DNA from: Rhodococcus sp. AW25M09
GTDB lineage: Bacteria > Actinomycetota > Actinomycetes > Mycobacteriales > Mycobacteriaceae
Assembly: GCF_000333955.1 (NCBI RefSeq)
Contig: NZ_CAPS01000069.1
Location: 1-64,000 of the forward strand
Direction: 5' to 3'
DNA: 64,000 nt
Shown here: positions 6,673-14,994 of the stretch, piece after piece
Layout of the letters: the number at the start of each line of letters is the position of its first letter
Numbering within the stretch: position 1 is the first letter of the stretch
The notes under the pieces: generated by a model
What the model was told of the DNA's origin: nothing
What the model saw: the letters and a program-made list of their open reading frames with translations, nothing else
Databases searched by the model: none
Position numbers and translations under genes: made by a program

Positions 6673-8781
6673 ATGGCAACACCGGATCTCGACAAGACCG
6701 ACCCCTCGACCGCTGAACTCCCAGCGGACGATGTCGAGGCGAGTATGTCCGAGACGGACGCAGACGCGACGGACGGCGACGCGACGGCCGGAGATCCGCG
6801 TTCGGCCACGACGACCGTGTTCGTGACCGCCGCCGTCATCGCGGGGGTGGTCGCCGCTCTCATCGTCATGCTGTCCGCCTCCGATGCGCTGGTGCTGCTC
6901 GGAATCCCGGATCCGGGCCCCGCGACCACCTACGGTCTGCCCGCGTTGCGGGCGATCGGTGAGATCGCCGCCGTCATCGCCGTCGGATCGTTTCTGCTGG
7001 CAGCGTTTCTCGTACCGCCGCAGAAGAACGGGGTGCTCGACGTCGACGGTTACCGCGCGGTGCGTACCGGTTCGGTAGCGTCGATCGTCTGGGCCGTCTG
7101 TGCGCTGATCCTGGTGCCCCTGACGTTGTCCGATACATCCGGGCAGCCGTTTGCGGAAGCCATCAAGCCGGCGAATCTCTGGATCGCGCTCGACCAAGTG
7201 GAGATCGCCAGCGCGTGGCGCTGGACCGCCATCATGGCCGTCGTGCTGGCCATCGCCGCACGGACGGTATTGCGGTGGACCTGGACACCCGCACTGCTCG
7301 CATTCTCGTTGGCCACCCTGCTGCCCCTCGCGTTGAGCGGCCACTCCTCGGCAGGTGGGTCGCACGACGTCGCGACGAACAGCCTGATCCTGCACCTCGG
7401 GGCCGCGTCGTTGTGGGCGGGCGGACTGTTCGCGTTGCTGGCGCACGCCCGCAGGGGAGGTGCACACACGGACGTTGCAGCGCGCCGCTTCTCGACCATC
7501 GCCGGCGTCTGCTTCGTCGTCATGGGAATCAGCGGGGTTCTCAACGCGTTGGTCCGGGTGTCGATCGGCGATCTGTTCACCACCACTTACGGACTGCTGA
7601 TCATCGGCAAGATCAGTGCGCTGATCGTGCTGGGCGGGTTCGGCTGGATGCAGCGTCGCCGGGCCCTGCCCGCGCTGATGGCAGACCCCACGGCGCGCGG
7701 GGCCTTGCTCCGGTTCGCCGGTGCCGAGGTACTCGTCCTCGCGGCGACCGTGGGCCTGGCGGTCGGACTGGGACGCACACCGCCGCCGGCCGAGATCGAC
7801 CCCAATCTCACGCCGACCGAAGCGGCACTCGGCTACAACCTGAGCGGGCCGCCGACGTTCGCCCGAATAGCACTGGACTGGCGTTTCGATCTGATCTTCG
7901 GCACCGCGGCCATCGTCATGGCTGTGCTGTACGTGATCGGCGTGCGTCGGTTGCGTCGGCGCGGCGACGCGTGGCCGGTCGGCCGCACTGTCGCCTGGCT
8001 CGCCGGCTGCCTCACGCTGCTGATCAGCACGTCCTCGGGCATCGGCCGCTACTCCACGGCTGTGTTCAGCGTGCACATGAGCGGCCACATGCTGCTCTCG
8101 ATGCTCGCACCCGTGCTCCTGGCTCTCGGCGGGGCACTGACGCTGGCACTGCGGGTTCTGCCCGCGGCGGGCAAGAACGGCGTCCCCGGTATGCGGGAGT
8201 GGTTGTTGATCGGACTGCACAGTCGACTCTCGCAGTTCCTGACGCATCCGCTCGTCGCCGCAGCGATCTTCGTCGGCGGCTTCTATGCGCTGTATCTCGG
8301 CGGGATCTTCGGGGCCGTGCTGGACAGCCACGGCGCGCACCTGCTGATGAATCTGCACTTCCTGCTCAGCGGCTACCTGTTCTACTGGACCGTCATCGGC
8401 GTCGATCCGTCTCCGCGCAAGATCGCGCCGGTCACGAAGTTGGCGGTGGTGTTCGGTTCGCTGCCGTTCCACGCGTTCTTCGGGGTGGCGTTGATGAGCA
8501 TGAACACGGTCATGGGTGCCTGGTATTACCGGACGCTCGGGCTGGACTGGAACTCCGACCTGCTCGGAGATCAGAAGCTCGGCGGTGGAATCGCATGGGC
8601 CACCGGTGAAATTCCGTTGGTACTCGTCATGCTGTCGCTGCTGATCCAGTGGTCACGCAGCGATGATCGGGATGCCCGGCGCGGTGACCGCGCCGCAGAC
8701 CTCGACCACGACGCTGACTTGGCCGCCCACAACGCGATGTTCGCTGAACTCGCTCGGCGCGATCGGCCAGGCGGGCAGTGA
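6673..8781 (+). CDS. Fused CopD / CtaG-type cytochrome c oxidase assembly membrane protein
   Basis: The 702-residue protein is a polytopic membrane protein. After a cytosolic acidic tail (residues 1-50) the first half is a CopD-like domain (helices from about residue 52 to 380, with the motif GGSHDVATNSLILHLGAASLWAGGL split over two helices). The second half is a caa3_CtaG domain (MSGHMLLSMLAPVLLALG, HGAHLLMNLHFLLSGYLFYW), carrying conserved histidines of the kind that bind copper. The M. tuberculosis Rv0102-type proteins have the same fusion. The role is copper import and delivery to cytochrome c oxidase at the plasma membrane. A short charged C-terminal tail follows. The gene stands alone behind a probable leaderless promoter. 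Confidence 0.9.
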   Translation: MATPDLDKTDPSTAELPADDVEASMSETDADATDGDATAGDPRSATTTVFVTAAVIAGVVAALIVMLSASDALVLLGIPDPGPATTYGLPALRAIGEIAAVIAVGSFLLAAFLVPPQKNGVLDVDGYRAVRTGSVASIVWAVCALILVPLTLSDTSGQPFAEAIKPANLWIALDQVEIASAWRWTAIMAVVLAIAARTVLRWTWTPALLAFSLATLLPLALSGHSSAGGSHDVATNSLILHLGAASLWAGGLFALLAHARRGGAHTDVAARRFSTIAGVCFVVMGISGVLNALVRVSIGDLFTTTYGLLIIGKISALIVLGGFGWMQRRRALPALMADPTARGALLRFAGAEVLVLAATVGLAVGLGRTPPPAEIDPNLTPTEAALGYNLSGPPTFARIALDWRFDLIFGTAAIVMAVLYVIGVRRLRRRGDAWPVGRTVAWLAGCLTLLISTSSGIGRYSTAVFSVHMSGHMLLSMLAPVLLALGGALTLALRVLPAAGKNGVPGMREWLLIGLHSRLSQFLTHPLVAAAIFVGGFYALYLGGIFGAVLDSHGAHLLMNLHFLLSGYLFYWTVIGVDPSPRKIAPVTKLAVVFGSLPFHAFFGVALMSMNTVMGAWYYRTLGLDWNSDLLGDQKLGGGIAWATGEIPLVLVMLSLLIQWSRSDDRDARRGDRAADLDHDADLAAHNAMFAELARRDRPGGQ

Positions 8782-8791
8782 TAGATCCGGG

Positions 8792-9229
8792 TCAGTCGCT
8801 GTCGGCGATCTTGCCGAGCAGTCGGTTCAGCTCGACGCGTTCGTGCGGCTCGAGGTCGTCGAACATCTCGGAGGACACCTGACGACGCGCCTCGTCGATT
8901 CGGTCCAGTAACGCGCGGCCGGTATCGGTCAGCTCCACCAGGACCGCTCGGCGATCGTTCGGATCCTGCTGCCGCGTCACCAGATGTGCTGCCTCGAGCG
9001 AGTCGACGATGTCGGTGGCAGATCGCGCAACTATGCGTAGGTGCTCGGCGAGATCTCGCAGCCGCACCGAATCGTGTTCGCGTGCCAGAACGTGCAGGGC
9101 TCGGCTCTGGGAAGGATTGAGTCCGAACGGTTCCAATGCAGTCATGTGGCTGCGTCGGATTTTTCGGGCGACGGCCATGAACTTCTCGCTCAGGTTGGGC
9201 GAGTGTCCGGTATCCATGTCACGGATCAT
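8792..9229 (-). CDS. MarR-family transcriptional regulator
   Basis: A 145-residue winged-helix repressor of the MarR family. The recognition region is RLRDLAEHLRIVARSATDIVDSLEAAHL and the wing DPNDRRAVLVELTDTG, both typical. I chose ATG 9229 because AAGG lies seven bases upstream; ATG 9217 (MDTGHSP) is the alternative, and a longer frame to 9289 would run through the operator. It is divergent from an ABC exporter gene, with a perfect 15-base palindrome in the shared gap, so it most likely represses both genes and is released by a small-molecule ligand of the exporter. It ends 10 bases from the convergent upstream gene. Confidence 0.9.
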   Translation of the reverse strand: MIRDMDTGHSPNLSEKFMAVARKIRRSHMTALEPFGLNPSQSRALHVLAREHDSVRLRDLAEHLRIVARSATDIVDSLEAAHLVTRQQDPNDRRAVLVELTDTGRALLDRIDEARRQVSSEMFDDLEPHERVELNRLLGKIADSD

Positions 9230-9237
9230 AGCGAGCC

Positions 9238-9266
9238 TTGCTGACAACCTCATAGTGAGGTAACCT
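9238..9266 (+). promoter_or_regulatory. Promoter of the ABC exporter gene
   Basis: TTGCTG (9238-9243) and TAACCT (9261-9266) are 17 bases apart and fit the -35 and -10 boxes of a housekeeping promoter reading toward the exporter gene. Confidence 0.5.
9247..9261. promoter_or_regulatory. MarR-type operator palindrome
   Basis: ACCTCA-TAG-TGAGGT is a perfect inverted repeat with a three-base centre, in the gap between the divergent marR and exporter genes. It fills the spacer between the exporter -35 and -10 boxes, so bound repressor would exclude RNA polymerase. It also lies just upstream of the marR start, which suggests autorepression. Confidence 0.7.
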
Positions 9267-9299
9267 CTGCATATTACTTCAGCTAGCACGGAGGTCTAC

Positions 9300-11096
9300 T
9301 TGGAAAGCCGACCCGAACGTTCTCTCATCGTGTCCGATCCAGCACCCGCACGTCGCGTCCTCGCTCTCTTCACGCCCTATCGACGCAAGATCGCTGTCGT
9401 CAGCGCGATCATCGTTGCGAGCGCGATCATCGCGCTCGCGTCTCCTTTGCTTCTTCGCGAACTTCTCGACCATGCGATCCCCGATCGCGACGTCACGCTC
9501 GTCAGCCTCATCGCACTCGGCATGATCGCAGTTGCAGTGGTCACCAGCGCTCTCGGCGTCGTACAGACCTGGATGTCCAACGGCGTCGGCCAGCAACTCA
9601 TGCACGATCTGCGCGTACAGGTCTACTCGCACCTGCAGCGGCAGTCGCTCGGATTCTTCGCCCGCACGCGCACCGGTGAAGTCCAATCGCGCATCGCCAA
9701 CGACATCGGCGGCATGCAATCCGTCGTCACCAACACCGCGACGTCCATCGCGCAGAACGCGACGACGGTCGCCGCGACGGTCGTGGCCCTCTTCCTGCTC
9801 GACTGGAAGCTCGCCACGTTCTCGTTGGTCATCCTGCCCGTCTTCGTCAGAGTCGCACGCCGCATCGGTGACGAGCGTCGCAAGATTTCGACCAAACGGC
9901 AGAAGTTGCTCAGCGACCTGTCGGTGCAGATCGAGGAATCTCTTTCTGTCAGCGGCATTCTGCTGGGCAAGACCACCGGCTCGACTCACGCATTGACCGA
10001 GAAGTTCGCCGACCGATCCCACGAAGTCGCCGGTGTCGAACTCGCGGCGATGATGGCAGGCAAGTGGCGAATGGCCACGATCCAGATGAGCTTCGCCGTG
10101 ATGCCTGCTTTGGTGTACTGGTTCGCCGGCATCACGATCGGTCAGGGGAGCGCACTGACGATCGGTACCTTGGTCGCGTTCACCGCACTGCAGACCCAAT
10201 TGTTCCGGCCCACCATGCAATTGCTCAATACCGGTGTAGAGGTGCAGGCCTCGCTCGCCTTGTTCGGCCGAGTCTTCGAGTACCTCGATCTGCCCATCGA
10301 CGTAGCCGAGCCCGCCCATCCGGTGCCGCTGCTCCGCGAGGCCGTCCACGGCGACGTCGCCTTCCGAGGCGTCGATTTCACCTACGCCGCAGCCACCGTG
10401 CCGACGCTGAGCGCGATCGATCTCGAGGTGCCGGCAGGCAGCACTCTCGCACTCGTCGGCGCTACCGGATCCGGTAAAACGACACTGGGCTACCTCGCTG
10501 CGCGGCTGCATGATCCGACATCCGGGTCGGTGACCATCGACGGCATCGACCTGCGCGAGATGTCCTCCGAGAACATCGCCGACCTGGTCGGGGTCGTCTC
10601 CCAAGAGACATATCTCTTCCACGCGACCATCAGGGAAAATTTGCGATTCGCCAAGCCCGATGCCACCGACGACGAGATCGTCGCGGCGGCGCGGACGGCG
10701 CAGATCCACGATTTCATCGACGGCCTCGACGACGGATACGACACGATGGTCGGCGAGCGTGGCTACCGGTTCTCCGGCGGTGAGAAGCAGCGGATCGCGA
10801 TCGCCAGAACCGTACTGCGCAACCCTCCGATTCTGGTACTCGACGAAGCGACCAGTGCGCTCGACAACCGCACCGAACGTGCAGTTCAAACTGCGCTCGA
10901 CGGTTTGATGGAAGGGCGAACGACCATCCTCATCGCGCATCGGCTGTCCACAGTGCGCGCCGCGGACCGTATCGCCGTACTGGACCACGGGGTCGTGCGT
11001 GAGGTCGGAAGTCACGAGTCCCTGTTGGAAAGTGACGGCATGTACGCCCAATTGGTCCGAGCCGCAGACGATGTCGTGGACGCTGTTGCAGTGTGA
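9300..11096 (+). CDS. ABC exporter half-transporter (fused membrane and ATPase domains)
   Basis: The 598-residue protein has a six-helix exporter membrane domain (about residues 25-320) followed by an ATPase domain: Walker A GATGSGKTT (about 387), signature FSGGEKQR (about 491), Walker B ILVLDEAT (about 511), then the H-loop in LIAHRLST. It would act as a homodimer, pumping a drug, lipid or peptide outward; the substrate is not readable from sequence. The start is TTG 9300, supported by GGAGG at 9290-9294, five bases upstream. Control by the divergent MarR regulator points to an inducible efflux pump. Confidence 0.92.
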   Translation: MESRPERSLIVSDPAPARRVLALFTPYRRKIAVVSAIIVASAIIALASPLLLRELLDHAIPDRDVTLVSLIALGMIAVAVVTSALGVVQTWMSNGVGQQLMHDLRVQVYSHLQRQSLGFFARTRTGEVQSRIANDIGGMQSVVTNTATSIAQNATTVAATVVALFLLDWKLATFSLVILPVFVRVARRIGDERRKISTKRQKLLSDLSVQIEESLSVSGILLGKTTGSTHALTEKFADRSHEVAGVELAAMMAGKWRMATIQMSFAVMPALVYWFAGITIGQGSALTIGTLVAFTALQTQLFRPTMQLLNTGVEVQASLALFGRVFEYLDLPIDVAEPAHPVPLLREAVHGDVAFRGVDFTYAAATVPTLSAIDLEVPAGSTLALVGATGSGKTTLGYLAARLHDPTSGSVTIDGIDLREMSSENIADLVGVVSQETYLFHATIRENLRFAKPDATDDEIVAAARTAQIHDFIDGLDDGYDTMVGERGYRFSGGEKQRIAIARTVLRNPPILVLDEATSALDNRTERAVQTALDGLMEGRTTILIAHRLSTVRAADRIAVLDHGVVREVGSHESLLESDGMYAQLVRAADDVVDAVAV

Positions 11097-11097
11097 G

Positions 11098-11103
11098 TAG
11101 GGT
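11098..11103 (+). promoter_or_regulatory. -10 box of a probable leaderless promoter before yigZ
   Basis: TAGGGT ends six bases before ATG 11110, the start of a 5-codon ORF that overlaps the yigZ start. The spacing fits a transcript beginning on that ATG. Confidence 0.42.
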
Positions 11104-11109
11104 CGCTGT

Positions 11110-11127
11110 ATGACGAAGGTCCGATGA
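11110..11127 (+). CDS. 5-codon upstream ORF (MTKVR), putative
   Basis: ATG 11110 opens a five-codon frame, MTKVR, whose TGA (11125-11127) overlaps the yigZ ATG 11124 as ATGA. A TAGGGT box six bases upstream would make this a leaderless mini-ORF. Since yigZ has no ribosome site of its own, translation of the mini-ORF could deliver ribosomes to yigZ. This rests on position alone. Confidence 0.35.
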   Translation: MTKVR

Positions 11128-11897
11128 TCCCGTTGCGCACCATCGCGGGCCGCATCGAGTGCGAGACCGAGATCAAGAAGTCGAGGTTTGTCGCGGTCGT
11201 CGATCGCGCGGCCACCGAAGCAGAGGCGAGGGCGGTGATCGAGTCCGCGCGCAAGGCCGATCCTGCTGCCGGGCATCACTGTTCGGCGTTCATCGTCGAT
11301 TCCTCAGGGGACGATCCTTTCACCGACCGCGCCGGCGAGGCCCAGGAGTGGAGCCTGCGGCACGACCATCTGGATCCGGCGAAGCGGGAGTGGAGCCTGC
11401 GGAACGATCGTCTGGATCCGGCGAAGCAGGAGTGGAGCCTGCGGAACGACGCGACGAACCGCATCGAGCGATCCAATGACGACGGCGAACCCAGTGGCAC
11501 TGCGGGCATGCCGATGTTGGAGGTGCTGCGCGGACATCACATCACCAACGTCGTGGCAGTGGTCAGTCGATACTTCGGTGGCACCAAGCTCGGTACCGGA
11601 GGGCTGGCTCGCGCGTACGGCGGCGCGGTGAACGAGGCGCTCTCGCAGTCGACGTTCCTCACTCGAGAGCGGCGCGACATCATGACGGTCGAACTGGACC
11701 ACGTCGACGCAGGTCGCGTGGAATCGGAGTTGCGCGGTCGCGGAGTCGTCGTCTTGGACGCCTCCTACCTGTCGTGCGCGGTTCTGACTGTCGCGGTCGC
11801 AGACGCCGATTCGACTGTGGCGCTGGTTGCTTCGCTCACTGCCGGGCGTGTGGTGCCGGTGCACACCGGACATATGTACGCCGAAGTTCCCGAGTAG
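11124..11897 (+). CDS. YigZ/IMPACT family protein with an in-frame 42-bp repeat insertion
   Basis: The 257-residue product is a YigZ (IMPACT, UPF0029) protein, a family linked to regulation of translation. The conserved blocks are present: KKSRFVA at the N-terminus, GHHCSAFI, DDGEPSGTAGMPML, and SRYFGGTKLGTGGLARAY. Family members are usually about 205-215 residues. The excess is explained by a low-similarity insert at residues 75-109, between GHHCSAFI and RIERSNDDGEP, made of repeats reading EWSLRNDRLDPAKQ. The insert lies in a surface loop, so the fold may survive. The start at ATG 11124 matches the family start; it overlaps a 5-codon ORF. Confidence 0.88.
   Translation: MIPLRTIAGRIECETEIKKSRFVAVVDRAATEAEARAVIESARKADPAAGHHCSAFIVDSSGDDPFTDRAGEAQEWSLRHDHLDPAKREWSLRNDRLDPAKQEWSLRNDATNRIERSNDDGEPSGTAGMPMLEVLRGHHITNVVAVVSRYFGGTKLGTGGLARAYGGAVNEALSQSTFLTRERRDIMTVELDHVDAGRVESELRGRGVVVLDASYLSCAVLTVAVADADSTVALVASLTAGRVVPVHTGHMYAEVPE
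11346..11450 (+). repeat. Tandem 42-bp intragenic repeat, 2.5 copies
   Basis: Unit 1 is 11346-11387, unit 2 is 11388-11429, and the first 21 bases of a third unit are at 11430-11450. The copies differ by a few bases. Here the unit begins on a codon boundary (GAG TGG AGC CTG), giving E-W-S-L-R. The same unit recurs at 14517-14600 in another gene, read in another frame. Confidence 0.92.
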
Positions 11898-12063
11898 CAC
11901 ACCCGTCCGACATTCTCGGTGCCAACAGGCCCCGATTCGGGTCCTTCGTCCACAGGGCGAGCGGTTGTCCACATTTTCCGAACCCGGACACCACGGACGT
12001 TCTCGGTGTAGCAGTGTCGATCTCGATCGCAATCACGCGACAGAAATCGAGGGGGAAGACATC

Positions 12064-12567
12064 ATGTACGAAGCACAATGCGCCGTCGTCGGCACGGTCA
12101 TCACCAACCCGGTCAAGCGCTCCACACCCACCGGCGACGAGGTTCTCAGCTTCCGGATGGCCAGCAACGCGCGACGCCAGGACCGCGCCACCGGCGAGTG
12201 GACCGACGGCGGCACCCTGTACCTGACGGTCACGTGTTGGCGTCGGCTGGTTCGCGGCGTCGGAGCATCGCTGATGAAGGGCGACCCGATCATCGCCTAC
12301 GGGCAACTGCGCACCAACGAGTACACCAACCGTGACGGTATCGAACGCGCCGATCTGGAAATGCGGGCCAGTGCCGTCGGACCGGACCTCTCGCGTTGCA
12401 ACGTCTCGATCCATCGGACGAAAGCGGCGACATCGGAGGCGGCACCCGAGATGGACTCGGACGGCGACACGGGCGTGACAGAGCTTCCCGACAGTGGCGA
12501 GGAGTCGATCGAGGACGGCGATCGGATCGACGGCGACGGCGACGTCCGCGAGTCGATCCTCGCCTGA
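12064..12567 (+). CDS. Single-stranded DNA-binding protein paralogue (SsbB-like)
   Basis: The 167-residue protein has an OB-fold SSB domain in residues 1-115 (YEAQCAVVGTVITNPVKR, LSFRMASNARRQD, LYLTVTCWRRL). The C-terminal third is acidic and disordered but ends in RESILA, without the DDDIPF-type tip that housekeeping SSB uses to recruit repair proteins. That makes it the second, specialised SSB seen in actinobacteria (Rv2478c in M. tuberculosis, from memory), with a possible role in competence, sporulation-like states or stress. The start ATG 12064 has a GAGGGGGA ribosome site. It lies just before ettA in the same orientation, as in mycobacteria. Confidence 0.9.
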   Translation: MYEAQCAVVGTVITNPVKRSTPTGDEVLSFRMASNARRQDRATGEWTDGGTLYLTVTCWRRLVRGVGASLMKGDPIIAYGQLRTNEYTNRDGIERADLEMRASAVGPDLSRCNVSIHRTKAATSEAAPEMDSDGDTGVTELPDSGEESIEDGDRIDGDGDVRESILA

Positions 12568-12680
12568 CCGGCTGCCTGCATCGGCCGTCTGTGCTGCATC
12601 GGAACCCGTAACCGAGCACGGACGGCGGATGTGGGCGCTGCGCCTTCTCGGGCGATGGTGTTCGGACGCGCTCGCACCGA

Positions 12681-12686
12681 TAAGCT
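12681..12686 (+). promoter_or_regulatory. -10 box of a probable leaderless ettA promoter
   Basis: TAAGCT ends seven bases before ATG 12694, and no ribosome site precedes the ATG. In the gap 12568-12693 nothing else is seen. Confidence 0.5.
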
Positions 12687-12693
12687 GGGCCGC

Positions 12694-14373
<1,680 letters not shown>

Positions 14374-14374
14374 C

Positions 14375-14869
14375 ATGTCGGGAAAAACCTTCACCTGCAC
14401 ACTCGGGGTGCGGTGGGGAGATTCCGACCGCCTCGGTCACGTCAACAACACCCGATTCGTCGAATACCTCCAGGAAGGTCGCGTTCAGTTCCTGGACGCG
14501 GTCCTCGGGGGTCCCGGAGTGGAGCCTGCGGAACGACCGTCTGGTTCCGGCGAAGCCGGAGTGGAGCCTGCGGAACGACCGTCTGGTTCCGGCGAAGCCG
14601 GAGCGCGTGGCGCAACTGTGGTCCGGAAACTCACCATCGAGTTTCTGCATCCGATTGTCGACGACTCGGGTCCGTTGACGATCGATCTGTGGATCACCTC
14701 GATCGGAAGCACCTCGTACGGTGTCCAGCACGTGGTCACCGACCGCGAAGGAACTGTCTGCGCGAGGGCCGAGGCGCTGATGGTCGCCTTCGATCTCGCA
14801 ACCTCCTCGTCTCGCCCTCTGCTCGAGGACGAGCGTCGCCTCCTTTCCGAGTATCTCCACGGCGAGTAG
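14375..14869 (+). CDS. Acyl-CoA thioesterase (hotdog fold) with in-frame repeat insertion
   Basis: A 164-residue 4-hydroxybenzoyl-CoA thioesterase-like protein. The catalytic region RWGDSDRLGHVNNTRFVEY (residues 13-31) holds the conserved Asp and HVNN. Residues 48-76 are an insert of two identical 14-residue repeats reading GVEPAERPSGSGEA, placed between QFLDAVLGG and ATVVRKLTIEF, a loop between the central helix and the next strand. Without the insert it would be about 136 residues, normal for the family. It probably clears acyl-CoA esters in the cytosol. It is transcribed with ettA, separated by one base. Confidence 0.88.
   Translation: MSGKTFTCTLGVRWGDSDRLGHVNNTRFVEYLQEGRVQFLDAVLGGPGVEPAERPSGSGEAGVEPAERPSGSGEAGARGATVVRKLTIEFLHPIVDDSGPLTIDLWITSIGSTSYGVQHVVTDREGTVCARAEALMVAFDLATSSSRPLLEDERRLLSEYLHGE
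14517..14600 (+). repeat. Tandem 42-bp intragenic repeat, two identical copies
   Basis: Units 14517-14558 and 14559-14600 are identical over all 42 bases and are followed by the first three bases of another unit. The unit starts at the second base of a codon here, so it is read as V-E-P-A-E-R instead of E-W-S-L-R. At the junction CCGGC-GAA-GCCGG, and inside each unit CGGAAC with GTTCCG, can form short hairpins. Confidence 0.93.
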
Positions 14870-14920
14870 TTCGGACGCGCTGGGTCGGCGAGGTCACTGC
14901 GGTAACCGGGTGTTCGACAC

Positions 14921-14926
14921 TAAGGT
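14921..14926 (+). promoter_or_regulatory. Possible -10 box upstream of gdh
   Basis: TAAGGT in the 125-base gap between the thioesterase and gdh genes fits a -10 box and would give a leader of about 60 bases with an AGGGAG-like ribosome site. No clear -35 is seen. Confidence 0.3.
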
Positions 14927-14994
14927 CGAGGAGTCATCGACGGCCGGCGACAGGCGGGCGTCGGGAAATCCTCACGAGGGAGTACTCGAACACC

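Noticed and set aside
6580-8472. 630-residue minus-strand frame opposite the CopD/CtaG gene
   Set aside because: Composition is dominated by R, Q, H and D in a pattern typical of a mirror of membrane-protein codons; no family is recognised.
14413-14994. N-terminal extension of gdh to 14413
   Set aside because: The sequence from 14413 to 14869 is another frame of the thioesterase gene; the family start and length fit ATG 14995.
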